Below are positions 19,216 through 28,252 of a stretch of 64,000 bases of DNA, in pieces. The first letter of the stretch is position 1; each line of letters opens with the position of its first letter. Source of the DNA: Methylophaga thalassica MP (GTDB taxonomy: Bacteria > Pseudomonadota > Gammaproteobacteria > Nitrosococcales > Methylophagaceae); contig NZ_AFIG01000001.1 in NCBI RefSeq assembly GCF_000214595.1, forward strand, positions 1,964,382 through 2,028,381, read 5' to 3'. The position numbers and the translations under genes are program-made. Under the pieces are notes generated by a model. The model ran no database searches, was not told the DNA's origin, and worked only from the letters and a program-made list of their open reading frames with translations.

Positions 19216-19662
19216 TTAGGCAACAAGTCTTGCTTTTGCTAACTTTGCCAAAGGTAAGGCATACACCTCACCATCCACTTCTATTAAGATGTCACCATCA
19301 CTAAAGCCTTCTAAAATACCTTTAAAATTGCGTCGGCCATTGACCGGTAATTTCATGGATATTTTCGCTTCAGCACCTTTAAATCTTTCAAAGTCCCGAG
19401 CCTTAAATAAAGGTCGATCAAATCCTGGTGAGGATATTTCCAGCAAATAGGCGCTACGGATAGGTTCTTCAACATCAAGGATACCGCTCACCTGATGGCT
19501 AACCCTTTCACAGTCCTCTATACCAATCCCCTGTTCAGCATCGATGTAGATACGCAAGATCGGATCAGGGCCGCCTTGAATATATTCAACGCCTACCAAT
19601 TCGTATCCGAGCGTCTCTATCGACGACTCAACAAGTTGTTCAATCTGATCAGTAATGGCCAT
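19216..19662 (-). CDS. rimP: Ribosome maturation factor RimP
   Basis: RimP assists 30S assembly. The 148-residue protein has the two family domains: an N-terminal KH-like domain (LGYELVGVEYIQGG, LRIYIDAEQGIGIEDCERVS, YLLEISSPGFDRPL) and a C-terminal Sm-like domain. It is the first gene of the nusA-infB operon. A candidate structured leader with a terminator-like hairpin lies just upstream. Confidence 0.96.
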   Translation of the reverse strand: MAITDQIEQLVESSIETLGYELVGVEYIQGGPDPILRIYIDAEQGIGIEDCERVSHQVSGILDVEEPIRSAYLLEISSPGFDRPLFKARDFERFKGAEAKISMKLPVNGRRNFKGILEGFSDGDILIEVDGEVYALPLAKLAKARLVA

Positions 19663-19705
19663 AAAGTATGTATTAAGCCTCTCGGCCTAAATCAATTCTC
19701 CAGAA

Positions 19706-19860
19706 AAACAAAAACCCCATACAGGGGCCCGGAATTCAAAATATTGTCATGCGGCTGATGTTCACCGCTCTGCCATAAGTATCTGCGCCGGAATACACAT
19801 GTCCCCAGTACTGATTACTCTCCAGAAAGCACAGAATATTAACAGATACCTACCCAGCAC
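19706..19860 (-). ncRNA. Candidate structured leader RNA upstream of rimP
   Basis: The 339-base gap between rimP and the opposite-strand gene at 20002 holds no open frame I trust. On the minus strand it has a stem GCGGUGA-ACA-UCAGCCGC (seven pairs with one bulged G, about 19749-19766). Then comes a terminator-like hairpin GGCCCC-UGUA-UGGGGUU followed by UUUGUUUUU (about 19706-19729), ending 44 bases before the rimP start. This suggests a leader with an attenuator or a small RNA. A rimP-leader motif is known in some gammaproteobacteria, but I cannot confirm a match. The remainder toward 20001 is AT-rich, with no clear signals. Confidence 0.42.
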
Positions 19861-20001
19861 AGCAACTTAAACTGCTTTCTCTCACTTTTAGCTCAATATC
19901 TTGTCATTTTTAGATCATGAAAAAAAGGATTCAATCAATATGAAATATACCTTTTATTTTCAATCACAAAACTATCCATAACCGAGTGAGTCAACTTCCA
20001 A

Positions 20002-20415
20002 ATGAAAAAAACAGCAGGAAAACGCTTTATGAAATCATTAGCATCAATTTTCATTTTATTTTTCTCATCTATCAATGTCGCCGGTCAAGTCGCTCTAGCC
20101 GATGAAAACGCTGCTGCTGATTTTATTGTCTTTAAAACGCTTGAAGACAAAGATACCAGTAGTGATTGTACACAACGAGGAGGACTGCGAATTTATGTTG
20201 AAAACACCCACCCCGAAAAAACGATTGACCTGAGTTTAGACCGCTACTTCTCCACTGTCCGACAAGCTGGTCGGTCAATGTTTGCTTTGGAAAATGGCCA
20301 CAGCCAAGCACTCGGCTGCAATATCGTTATGGATAGCGAACAACATTGGGAATTGATTAGTGCTGAATTCATCAGCAAAGAAGATGCTCTGCAACGCTAT
20401 GGGACGTTGTATTAA
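20002..20415 (+). CDS. Small secreted protein of unknown function
   Basis: I do not recognise this 137-residue protein. It has a basic N terminus and a hydrophobic segment (SIFILFFSSINVAGQVALA) typical of a Sec signal peptide, with likely cleavage after ALA near residue 33. The mature part of about 105 residues has two Cys residues (in SDCTQRGG and ALGCNIV) that could form a disulfide, consistent with a periplasmic location. The alternative start at 20029 has a better AGGA site and still keeps the signal peptide. It sits alone on the plus strand between an initiator tRNA and rimP, which are adjacent in E. coli, so it may be an insertion. Confidence 0.72.
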   Translation: MKKTAGKRFMKSLASIFILFFSSINVAGQVALADENAAADFIVFKTLEDKDTSSDCTQRGGLRIYVENTHPEKTIDLSLDRYFSTVRQAGRSMFALENGHSQALGCNIVMDSEQHWELISAEFISKEDALQRYGTLY

Positions 20416-20429
20416 TGACCCAATAAAAA

Positions 20430-20457
20430 AGCTCAAAACAATAAATTGTTTTGAGCT
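20430..20457 (-). terminator. Terminator of the initiator tRNA transcript
   Basis: A 12-base inverted repeat (AGCTCAAAACAA with TTGTTTTGAGCT) has a short AT loop and on the minus strand is followed by TTTTTTATT. It starts 14 bases past the tRNA 3' end. It also follows the plus-strand gene, but the T tract there is poor, so I assign it mainly to the minus strand. Confidence 0.82.
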
Positions 20458-20470
20458 TCTATATTCAGTT

Positions 20471-20547
<77 letters not shown>

Positions 20548-20600
20548 CCTGATTAAGCAATGCATTATACATACCACTTCATAGGCACGCAAGTCTTATT

Positions 20601-22016
20601 CTAATTTTCTTTTAATTTACGCGTTAAGGTATTTCTACCCCAACCTAATAATTTGGCTGCTTCCTGGCGTTTTCCAGCCGTCTTTTCCAGAGCCACTTCC
20701 ATCAAAAGTTGCTCTATCAAAGGAACGACATCAGCTAAAGCCCCTTCCTGCCCGGTCAAGGCTTTATTAGCAGCCCATTGTCTGAATAATTGCTGCCAGT
20801 CTCCACCTTGTCTGCCACTATGAGCATCTATGGTTTCTGTAGAAAGCTCTACTGGCAGGTCGTCCATCTGAACAACTTGCCCGGGCGACATCACCGTTAA
20901 CCAGCGGCAAGTATTTTCTAATTGGCGTACATTACCAGGCCAGGGTAATTGGGATAAATACATTTCGACATCCGAGGCTACAGACTTGGTCGACATATTT
21001 AATTCTTTTGCTGCTTTATTTAAAAAATACGCAACCAGGGCAGGAATATCTTCTCGTCTTTCACGAAGTGAAGGAATATGAATACGAATCACATTGAGGC
21101 GATGAAATAAGTCCTCACGAAAATCGCCACGTTCAACCAATTTTTCTAAATTCTGGTGTGTTGCCGCAATGATACGTACATCGACTTTGACGGCACTATG
21201 CCCACCCACTCGGAAAAATTCACCATCCGATAACACACGTAACAGGCGCGTTTGTAACTCAATGGGCATGTCACCAATTTCATCTAAAAACAGCGTACCG
21301 CCATTAGCCTGTTCAAAGCGCCCTTTTCGCTGTACATGTGCACCAGTAAAAGCTCCTTTTTCATGACCAAATAATTCTGACTCCAATAATTCTTTTGGAA
21401 TAGCGGCCATATTTAAAGCGATGAAAGGGCCATGTTTGCGTGGACTATGGCGATGTAAAGCCTGTGCAACTAACTCTTTACCTGTGCCTGACTCGCCATT
21501 CACCATGACCGTTATATTCGAGCGGGCAAGACGACCTATGGCTCTGAAGACTTCTTGCATAGCCGGTGCTTCACCGACTATCTCTGTGCTGATATTTACA
21601 TCTTCAACAGGCTTATTATTCTGTTCACGGCTATGACTTATTGCTCTTTGAACCAGTTCAACCGCTTCATCAACATCAAATGGTTTTGGCAGATACTCAA
21701 AAGCACCACCTTCATAGACAGAAACAGCACTATCGAGATCGGAATATGCCGTCATGATAATGACCGGTAGTTCAGGATAACGTTCTTTGATCTCGGATAA
21801 TAATTCCAAGCCATCAATACCAGGCATTCTGATATCACTTATCAAGACATCTGGTCTTTGTTCACGTCCCTGTTTTAGCTCATTTAATGCAATATCACCA
21901 GTTTCAAAAGCACGAACAGTAATGTCAACAACTTCTAGGGCCTTTTGTAAGACCCATCGAATTGATCGGTCATCATCTACAATCCAAGCTATCGCTCTAC
22001 TAGCGTTCACGTGCAA
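20601..22016 (-). CDS. ntrC: Nitrogen regulation response regulator NtrC
   Basis: NtrC activates sigma-54 promoters under nitrogen limitation. The 471-residue protein has a receiver domain (phospho-acceptor Asp61 in ISDIRMPG), a sigma-54 AAA+ domain with GESGTGKE and the GAFTGA loop that contacts sigma-54, and a C-terminal Fis-type helix-turn-helix (RQEAAKLLGWGRNTLTRKLKE). It overlaps the ntrB end by 17 bases. Probable NtrC sites lie in front of glnA in this same window. Confidence 0.97.
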   Translation of the reverse strand: MHVNASRAIAWIVDDDRSIRWVLQKALEVVDITVRAFETGDIALNELKQGREQRPDVLISDIRMPGIDGLELLSEIKERYPELPVIIMTAYSDLDSAVSVYEGGAFEYLPKPFDVDEAVELVQRAISHSREQNNKPVEDVNISTEIVGEAPAMQEVFRAIGRLARSNITVMVNGESGTGKELVAQALHRHSPRKHGPFIALNMAAIPKELLESELFGHEKGAFTGAHVQRKGRFEQANGGTLFLDEIGDMPIELQTRLLRVLSDGEFFRVGGHSAVKVDVRIIAATHQNLEKLVERGDFREDLFHRLNVIRIHIPSLRERREDIPALVAYFLNKAAKELNMSTKSVASDVEMYLSQLPWPGNVRQLENTCRWLTVMSPGQVVQMDDLPVELSTETIDAHSGRQGGDWQQLFRQWAANKALTGQEGALADVVPLIEQLLMEVALEKTAGKRQEAAKLLGWGRNTLTRKLKEN

Positions 22017-23067
22017 ACTCCAAAGGAAATGTTACTGAAAAAATAGTTTGTCCAGGTTTACTGCAACAGCAAACTGTTCCTCCATTGCGTTGGACTAAGT
22101 TTTGAACTAGATACAGACCAAGTCCTGTTCCATCAGCCCTACCCGTGACCAATGGATAAAACAAACTATCTTGTAATGATTCGGGAATACCTGGGCCGTT
22201 ATCTTCAATCTCAACTAAAACGCCCAATTTGTAATACTGTTTTTCTATGGTGATATTTCGCTGAATTCTGGTGCGGAGAATAATCAAACCTACACCATGC
22301 ATGGCTTGAACAGCATTTCTTACAATATTAAGAAAAATCTGAATAAGCTGGTCAAAGTCAGCATACAGTTCAGGAATACTGGGATCATAATCAATTTTAA
22401 ATCGAAGACGCTCGTCTACTTCAATATCAACTAATTGACGAACATGTTGCAAAATCTCATGAATATTTGTGTGGCGTTTTTCAGGTTGCTGATTTGGTCC
22501 CAGCATTCTATTCATCAAGTTCTGTAAGCGGTCTGCCTCGGTAATAATAATTCGTGTGTATTCTTTTAAATCTTCAGAGTCCAGTTGCCTTTCAAGTAAT
22601 TGTGCGGCACCACGTAATCCCCCCAACGGGTTTTTTATTTCATGAGCCAAGCCACGAACGACTTGCTGTTGAGTGTGGAGATTTTCATCCCGCGTTATTC
22701 TCTGTTGATAATCAAGAAGTGCAAGCTCAAGGATGACGTAAGAATCATCCACATCCAACATTTTCATAGAGCAGTCCACCAAGACTTCGCCACTTGCAGG
22801 CAAAAACAAATGTACTTCACGTTCAATCAGTGCTTGTCCGCTAGAGACGACACGCTCAAGCGATTTAAATAATTTTCTCTCACCAGGTAACAAGGTTTGT
22901 AGTGGAATGTTTTCAGCCTGACGCTGACTGATCTCAAATAAAATTTCTGTGGCTGTATTGATGTAACAAACGCGTAAAGCGGAGTCCAGAATCAGTATAG
23001 AAGTAGATAAACTTTCTAATACATCATTGCTGGCGAAAGCATTGTGGCTCATAGTGGTAACACTCAT
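22000..23067 (-). CDS. ntrB: Nitrogen regulation sensor kinase NtrB
   Basis: NtrB phosphorylates or dephosphorylates NtrC in response to PII signalling. The protein of about 355 residues is soluble, with an N-terminal PAS domain, the HisKA motif GLAHEIKNPLGGLRGAAQLL, and a HATPase domain (DNGPGIPE, GTGLGLYLVQ). Several starts are possible; I chose the ATG at 23067 because GAG lies 7 bases upstream. The ATG at 23052 is an alternative, and a frame to 23103 is unlikely. It is followed by ntrC with overlap. Confidence 0.95.
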   Translation of the reverse strand: MSVTTMSHNAFASNDVLESLSTSILILDSALRVCYINTATEILFEISQRQAENIPLQTLLPGERKLFKSLERVVSSGQALIEREVHLFLPASGEVLVDCSMKMLDVDDSYVILELALLDYQQRITRDENLHTQQQVVRGLAHEIKNPLGGLRGAAQLLERQLDSEDLKEYTRIIITEADRLQNLMNRMLGPNQQPEKRHTNIHEILQHVRQLVDIEVDERLRFKIDYDPSIPELYADFDQLIQIFLNIVRNAVQAMHGVGLIILRTRIQRNITIEKQYYKLGVLVEIEDNGPGIPESLQDSLFYPLVTGRADGTGLGLYLVQNLVQRNGGTVCCCSKPGQTIFSVTFPLEFARER

Positions 23068-23275
23068 ATTCATGCTCAGTTGGTAGCAAAAAACGCTCCA
23101 CATTTGAGCACTGTCAAAGGGGTTATAGTTAAGCTATTGATTGCTATAACAACACCATTAAATTCTTCTCAGATTTACTCAGTGGTGTAATGAAAAATAA
23201 TACAGACTACCACTACCTATGCACCATAACTGTGCATTGGATATTCGTACTTTTTCTCATTAATCGGCGCGTTAG

Positions 23276-23788
23276 CTAATTTAGCTTAGATGCTCGGTGT
23301 AAATGAAATACGATGTTATCAGAGGCTAATTCTTTATCATCGGCACTGATAATTTTTGCCGTGATTTGGTGTGAACCTCGACTAAGGTTAGTAAATTGAT
23401 AAGAGGTTGATGCCTGGGGCTCACCGACAGCCTGCCCGTCAAGATACACCTGAATCGCATCCCCTCTGTCGGGATTCAGTGCTGGCTCTATACTCAATGT
23501 GACTTTCACATCACCATTATTTACCCAAATACTTTCATTTGCTGCTGGAGCGGTAATTGAAATCTGATAATCAGGTACTGGCGAGGAATCTGTTTCTGAC
23601 TCTGTTTGGGTTATTTGTTGAACTTCTGGTGGAGAATACGTGGCTGAAGGTGGCAATTCAATCAGTTCAGCACCGGGCCTTTCTTCATCAGAAAATACAA
23701 CTGTACCGTCTGGTTCTACCCAGCGGTATATAGCTGCCAGAACCTGACTGCTGAATAATAACAAGAAAATCAGATATATAACTCTCAT
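23276..23788 (-). CDS. DUF4124-domain secreted protein
   Basis: This 170-residue protein has a signal peptide (IYLIFLLLFSSQVLAA, cleavage after VLA) followed at once by a DUF4124 motif (IYRWVEPDGTVVFSDEERPGA). A Pro/Ser/Thr-rich segment and a C-terminal beta-rich domain (about 75-165) with Ig-like features (GDVKVTLSIEPALNPDRGD, YLDGQAVGE) follow. Such genes commonly lie between glnA and ntrB in gammaproteobacteria. The function is unknown. It lies behind the glnA terminator. Confidence 0.88.
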   Translation of the reverse strand: MRVIYLIFLLLFSSQVLAAIYRWVEPDGTVVFSDEERPGAELIELPPSATYSPPEVQQITQTESETDSSPVPDYQISITAPAANESIWVNNGDVKVTLSIEPALNPDRGDAIQVYLDGQAVGEPQASTSYQFTNLSRGSHQITAKIISADDKELASDNIVFHLHRASKLN

Positions 23789-23835
23789 TGGCTAAGCATA
23801 TTCCACCATGTCTCTAACCGCAACTCACAGCCATA

Positions 23836-23862
23836 AAAAAAGCGCCCCGAAAGGCGCTTTTT
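23836..23862 (-). terminator. Rho-independent terminator of glnA
   Basis: The hairpin GCGCC-TTTCGG-GGCGC is flanked by A and T runs and is followed on the minus strand by seven T residues. It lies 23 bases past the glnA stop. Confidence 0.93.
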
Positions 23863-23884
23863 GTTAGCTTCATCACATAAGTGA

Positions 23885-25294
23885 TTACACGCTGTAGTAC
23901 AAGTCATACTCAACTGGGTGTGTTTCCATACGGATACGTGTGACTTCTTCCATTTTCAATGCAATGTATGCATCGATCATGTCATCAGTAAATACACCAC
24001 CTTCAGTCAAGAAAGCGCGATCTTCATTCAAACAATCAAGTGCTTGATCTAGTGAATGACATACTGTTGGAATTTCTGCTGCTTCTTCAGCTGGTAAGTC
24101 ATACAGATCCTTATCCATTGCATCACCAGGATGGATTTTGTTTTTAATACCATCTAAACCAGCCATTAACATCGCTGAGAATGCTAAGTATGGATTCGCG
24201 GTTGGATCAGGGAAACGTACTTCAATACGGCGACCTTTTGGATTACTAACAAAAGGAATACGGATTGAAGCTGAACGGTTACGTGCTGAGTAAGCCAACA
24301 TAACAGGCGCTTCAAAACCTGGCACAAGACGCTTGTAGCTGTTTGTTGAAGAGTTAGTAAACGCATTCAGAGCACGCGCATGTTTGATGATACCACCGAT
24401 GTAGTAAAGCGCAGTTTCAGATAAACCACCATATTTATTACCAGTGAATTGGTTTTCACCATCTTTAGAGAAAGATTGGTGAACGTGCATACCACTACCA
24501 TTATCACCTACGATAGGTTTAGGCATGAATGTCGCTGTTTTGCCATAAGCATGAGCAACATTATGAACAACGTATTTCAGGATTTGTACTTCGTCAGCTT
24601 TTTTAACCAGTGTGTTGAATTTAACACCGATTTCGCACTGACCTGCAGTTGCTACTTCATGGTGATGAACTTCAACAGGTAAGCCCATTTCTTCCATGGT
24701 TAAGCACATTGCAGCACGGATATCGTTGAGTGAGTCAACAGGAGGAACAGGGAAATATCCTCCTTTCACTTTTGGACGGTGACCTTTGTTACCATCAGCG
24801 AATACTTTTTCTGTATTCCATGCTGATTCATCAGAGTCGACTTTAAAGAATGAACCAGACATATCGCTTCCCCAGCGAACATCATCTAAGATGAAAAATT
24901 CTGGTTCAGGACCGAAGAAAGCAGTATCACCAAGGCCAGTAGATTGCAGGTAAGCTTCAGCACGCTTAGCAACACTACGTGGGTCACGTTCGTAACCTTG
25001 CATAGTTGCAGGTTCGACGATATCGCAACGAATAATTAGTGTGTTGTCGTCCATAAATGGATCCATCACAGCTGTTTCAGGATCTGGCATTAAAATCATG
25101 TCTGATTCATTAATACCTTTCCATCCTGCAACAGAAGAGCCATCGAACATTGCGCCTTCTGTGAAGGTATCTTCATCAATTGTGTGTGCAGGGTAAGAAA
25201 CATGCTGTTCTTTACCACGCGTATCGGTGAAACGGAAGTCAACAAATTTGACATCCTCATCTTTGATCATTTGAAGCACATTTTCGACTGACAT
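23885..25294 (-). CDS. glnA: Glutamine synthetase type I
   Basis: GlnA makes glutamine from glutamate, ammonia and ATP. The 469-residue protein is a GSI-beta enzyme with [21 protein letters not shown], the ATP-binding [11 protein letters not shown], and [11 protein letters not shown]. The regulatory Tyr (about 398, in DKDLYDLP) is present, so adenylylation control is expected. GGAGAAG precedes the ATG. Transcription is probably driven by the sigma-54 promoter and NtrC sites upstream, with a strong terminator behind. Confidence 0.98.
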   Translation of the reverse strand: MSVENVLQMIKDEDVKFVDFRFTDTRGKEQHVSYPAHTIDEDTFTEGAMFDGSSVAGWKGINESDMILMPDPETAVMDPFMDDNTLIIRCDIVEPATMQGYERDPRSVAKRAEAYLQSTGLGDTAFFGPEPEFFILDDVRWGSDMSGSFFKVDSDESAWNTEKVFADGNKGHRPKVKGGYFPVPPVDSLNDIRAAMCLTMEEMGLPVEVHHHEVATAGQCEIGVKFNTLVKKADEVQILKYVVHNVAHAYGKTATFMPKPIVGDNGSGMHVHQSFSKDGENQFTGNKYGGLSETALYYIGGIIKHARALNAFTNSSTNSYKRLVPGFEAPVMLAYSARNRSASIRIPFVSNPKGRRIEVRFPDPTANPYLAFSAMLMAGLDGIKNKIHPGDAMDKDLYDLPAEEAAEIPTVCHSLDQALDCLNEDRAFLTEGGVFTDDMIDAYIALKMEEVTRIRMETHPVEYDLYYSV

Positions 25295-25318
25295 TTAACT
25301 TCTCCAATTTTTATAAAC

Positions 25319-25336
25319 TGCACTTTCTGTAGTGCA
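25319..25336. promoter_or_regulatory. Inverted repeat TGCAC-N8-GTGCA in the glnA leader
   Basis: This palindrome (TGCACTTTCTGTAGTGCA) has NtrC-like half-sites, but its spacer is 8 bases instead of 7. It lies just downstream of the predicted transcription start. It may be a weak NtrC site or an RNA hairpin. Confidence 0.4.
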
Positions 25337-25358
25337 AACTAAACACGCGACACAATAC

Positions 25359-25375
25359 AGCAGAAATCACGCCAA
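25359..25375 (-). promoter_or_regulatory. Sigma-54 promoter of glnA
   Basis: On the minus strand TTGGCGTGATTTCTGCT has the invariant GG and GC separated by exactly 10 bases, as sigma-54 requires. The predicted start is near 25348, leaving a leader of about 54 bases before the glnA ATG. The NtrC sites upstream agree with this reading. Confidence 0.83.
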
Positions 25376-25426
25376 CTTTTACTACATAAAAAAATCAACT
25401 ATTTAGGTGCATTTGCACCAACACTA

Positions 25427-25474
25427 AGCACCAATAAAGTGCATAAAAACCCATAAACGCACCATATTAGTGCT
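25427..25474. promoter_or_regulatory. Two NtrC-binding sites upstream of glnA
   Basis: Two 17-base sites match the NtrC consensus (GCAC-N7/8-GTGC): AGCACCAATAAAGTGCA at 25427-25443 and CGCACCATATTAGTGCT at 25458-25474. Their centres are about 87 and 118 bases upstream of the predicted start, a usual enhancer spacing. A third GGTGC/GCACC palindrome lies at 25405-25420. The distal site overlaps the end of the TusA-like gene. Confidence 0.8.
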
Positions 25475-25700
25475 ACGCACCAACTCGAACCGTAATGACA
25501 AGTTCATCATCATTTTGTTGCGTGGCTATTACTTCATGGCCATTGATGCGAGCCCATGCAGGAATATCATGTAAAGCACCAGGATCCGTGCATATTACAT
25601 CCAGCTCATCGCCCTTAGTCATCTGCTTAATTTGATTTTGAGCTTTTATTACTGGTAAAGGGCATAACATCTTTCGAGCATCTAAAGTTTGCTTACTCAC
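25473..25700 (-). CDS. TusA-like sulfur-carrier protein
   Basis: This protein of about 75 residues has the TusA/YeeD fold signature with the sulfur-carrying Cys in KMLCPLPVIKA (about residue 13) and the CTDPGALHDIPAWA segment. Family members accept persulfide sulfur and pass it to partner proteins. The GTG at 25700 is chosen because AGGAG lies 8 bases upstream and it overlaps the stop of the upstream gene as GTGA. Coupling to an MnmA-like gene suggests it supplies sulfur to that enzyme. It is not necessarily the canonical TusA of the tRNA pathway. Confidence 0.85.
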   Translation of the reverse strand: MSKQTLDARKMLCPLPVIKAQNQIKQMTKGDELDVICTDPGALHDIPAWARINGHEVIATQQNDDELVITVRVGA

Positions 25701-26752
25701 ACATACCACTCCTGTAAAACTTGCTCCGCAGAAAGTGGGGGAGTTTTTACCTGCAAACTACCTTGTTTTGGTAATGCAATATCCAACTCAACTTCATCCG
25801 CCATTCTACCTTGCCCAAAGCGAGCAACAATAGCTGCGGCGAGTTCATATTGTTCCTCATCAAGCTCACCGTCAACCAGCGCCATCGGGCCACTATGACT
25901 TAAGGCGTGAATACTAATAAACTCTTTTCGATAGCCTTCTAAAAACTTACTTTCACCGGCATCACGCGCGATAATCAACTTAAATTCTGCCTTTGGACGA
26001 ATATGTCTGCCCACTTTCAGCAGCATGATATCGTCCATCTCATACTCTCTGCTATTACGCGCTTGCCATAAATCGACAAGCTTGTCAGAGTAACTTTTGT
26101 CGGTGAGAAAACAACAACCACCCGCTGGAGTCGCAAAATCAGTTAAGCCAAACTGTTTGGCCAAAGCAATTTGTGGTTTACGGTTACGACCATGAAAATC
26201 GTACAATTTACTACGATCTACCCAGCCTTCACGCTCTGGTAATGTTTCAGGAAGATTTTTAGCACACAACGGTCTGAGTAATAAATCCTCAGCACCAGAC
26301 TCTTCAGAGATAATCGGCATGGTCGCTTTACGTTGCGACATTGGGCGTTGGCCAATCACTTCGCCAGTAATAATAAAGTCAAAACCATCGTGATGATTTT
26401 CTTTTATCCACTCAACTGCTTTGCTGACCATGAAAATCTTACAATCCAGGCAGGGGTTCATATTCGCCCCGTAACCATGTTTAGGATTCAGTAATACTTC
26501 TTTGTATTCTTCAATAACATCAACGATATGTAATTTAATGCCTAGTTGCTCCGCCACCCAGAGTGCATTATTTCGTTTTTGTTTATTCTTATCTTGATTA
26601 CGAATGGCATGGGTGTGCCCTTCAACACAAAAACCGGTATAGAAATTAATCCCTTCTACTTCAATACCTTGTTCTTGCATGACCCGGACGGCCAGCATTG
26701 AATCCAGACCGCCTGAAATCAAGGCGACTGCTTTATGTTTTTTTTCCATCAT
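25697..26752 (-). CDS. MnmA/ThiI-like PP-loop ATPase, probable tRNA thiolation enzyme
   Basis: This protein of about 351 residues starts with an adenylating PP-loop (ALISGGLDSMLAVRVM), as in MnmA, ThiI and TtcA. It has two Cys positions like those of 2-thiouridine synthases: NPCLDCK (about 110) and GGCCFLTD (about 220). The central region (GEVIGQRPMSQRK) is also conserved in this group. The C-terminal part (about 230-350) is unlike canonical MnmA and may be an RNA-binding NFACT-R-like domain; that is from memory and unproven. The ATG at 26752 lacks a strong ribosome site; a GTG at 26779 overlaps tldD. Substrate tRNA and position are unknown. Confidence 0.8.
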   Translation of the reverse strand: MMEKKHKAVALISGGLDSMLAVRVMQEQGIEVEGINFYTGFCVEGHTHAIRNQDKNKQKRNNALWVAEQLGIKLHIVDVIEEYKEVLLNPKHGYGANMNPCLDCKIFMVSKAVEWIKENHHDGFDFIITGEVIGQRPMSQRKATMPIISEESGAEDLLLRPLCAKNLPETLPEREGWVDRSKLYDFHGRNRKPQIALAKQFGLTDFATPAGGCCFLTDKSYSDKLVDLWQARNSREYEMDDIMLLKVGRHIRPKAEFKLIIARDAGESKFLEGYRKEFISIHALSHSGPMALVDGELDEEQYELAAAIVARFGQGRMADEVELDIALPKQGSLQVKTPPLSAEQVLQEWYV

Positions 26753-26762
26753 TATTTTAAAT

Positions 26763-28205
26763 CTAAGCTGTTCCACCAACAGTTAGTGCATCAATTTTCA
26801 GAGTAGGCTGTCCCACCCCTACAGGTACACTCTGTCCTTCTTTACCACAGTTACCCACACCGGTATCAAGTTCCAAATCGTCAGCAACCATTGATATGCG
26901 TTGCATGACTTCTGGTCCGTTACCAATGAGTGTTGCCCCTTTTACAGGTGTGGTGACTTTACCGTTTTCAATGAGATAGGCTTCACTTGTCGAGAAAACA
27001 AATTTGCCAGAGGTAATATCGACTTGGCCACCGCCAAAATTAACGGCGTAAATGCCTTTCTCGACAGAAGCAATAATCTCTTCTGCTTTATGCTCACCAG
27101 GCAGCATGTAGGTATTCGTCATGCGAGGCATCGGCAAGTGCGCGTATGACTCTCTGCGTCCATTACCCGTACTCGTGCTGCCCATAAGCCGTGAATTATG
27201 CTTATCCTGCATGTAACCTGTTAGTTTGCCCTTTTCGATCAAGGTAGTGAATTGGGTTTCCACTCCTTCATCATCCACATTCAATGAACCTCTTCGTGAC
27301 GGCATGGTGCCATCATCGACGACCGTACACAAAGGAGAGGCCACCTGCTCACCCATTTTCCCTGAGAACGTGGATGTACCTCGTCGATTAAAGTCACCTT
27401 CTAAACCATGACCAACGGCTTCGTGTAATAAAACTCCTGGCCAACCATTACCGAGTACGACGGGCATTGTCCCCGCTGGAGCAGCAACGGCTTCTAAGTT
27501 AACTAAAGCCAATCTGACCGCTTCTTTTGCATAATTAACAGCCAGACTATTTTGTTGGAAGTAACGATAATCCATTCGACGTCCACCACCAGCACTACCA
27601 CGCTCACGGCGTCCATTTTGCTCAACAATCACACTGACATTCATACGAACAAGAGGTCTGATATCTGTGGCATATGTGCCATCACTTGCGGCGATCAACA
27701 CTGTATCAATACCACCTGCCAGACTCACACTCACTTGTTTAACACGAGGATCAGCGGCTCTTGCTGCAGCATCTGCTTCTCGTAATAAGTTGAGCTTTTC
27801 AGTCACGGTCAACGCGAGGATAGGATCATCCGGGGTATACAGTACGGGAGATTGCTGTTTTGTCCAGACGGCGACAGATTGTTGAGAACCTTGTCTGGAA
27901 ATTGCCTGAGCCGCCTTAGCTGCCTTTTGTAAAGCAGGCAAAACCAGGTCATCTGAATAAGCAAAACCCGTCTTCTCACCACTACAGGCTCGGACGCCAA
28001 CACCTTGTTCAAGATGATAACCACCGTCTTTAATAATGCCGTCTTCTAACACCCAGTTTTCTTGTCTGGACTGTTGAAAATACAGATCGGCGTAATCGAC
28101 ACCAGCGGTCATTGTCGTTGCTAATGCATTTTCCAAATCAGTGTCTGTTAAACCAACAGGAACTAAGAGTTGCTGTTGAACTTTTTCGGGAATCGAGGCG
28201 CTCAT
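26763..28205 (-). CDS. tldD: Metalloprotease TldD
   Basis: TldD forms a heterodimeric zinc peptidase with TldE (PmbA) that processes unfolded or modified peptides. The 480-residue protein has the HExxxH metal motif in [13 protein letters not shown] and the conserved [20 protein letters not shown] region. The ATG at 28205 is preferred over the in-frame TTG just upstream. No pmbA gene is in the window. It follows yhdP, as in E. coli. Confidence 0.97.
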   Translation of the reverse strand: MSASIPEKVQQQLLVPVGLTDTDLENALATTMTAGVDYADLYFQQSRQENWVLEDGIIKDGGYHLEQGVGVRACSGEKTGFAYSDDLVLPALQKAAKAAQAISRQGSQQSVAVWTKQQSPVLYTPDDPILALTVTEKLNLLREADAAARAADPRVKQVSVSLAGGIDTVLIAASDGTYATDIRPLVRMNVSVIVEQNGRRERGSAGGGRRMDYRYFQQNSLAVNYAKEAVRLALVNLEAVAAPAGTMPVVLGNGWPGVLLHEAVGHGLEGDFNRRGTSTFSGKMGEQVASPLCTVVDDGTMPSRRGSLNVDDEGVETQFTTLIEKGKLTGYMQDKHNSRLMGSTSTGNGRRESYAHLPMPRMTNTYMLPGEHKAEEIIASVEKGIYAVNFGGGQVDITSGKFVFSTSEAYLIENGKVTTPVKGATLIGNGPEVMQRISMVADDLELDTGVGNCGKEGQSVPVGVGQPTLKIDALTVGGTA

Positions 28206-28252
28206 CAATAAAGAATCATCGTTTGTTTAGGATGGGCACATGATATCAGATT

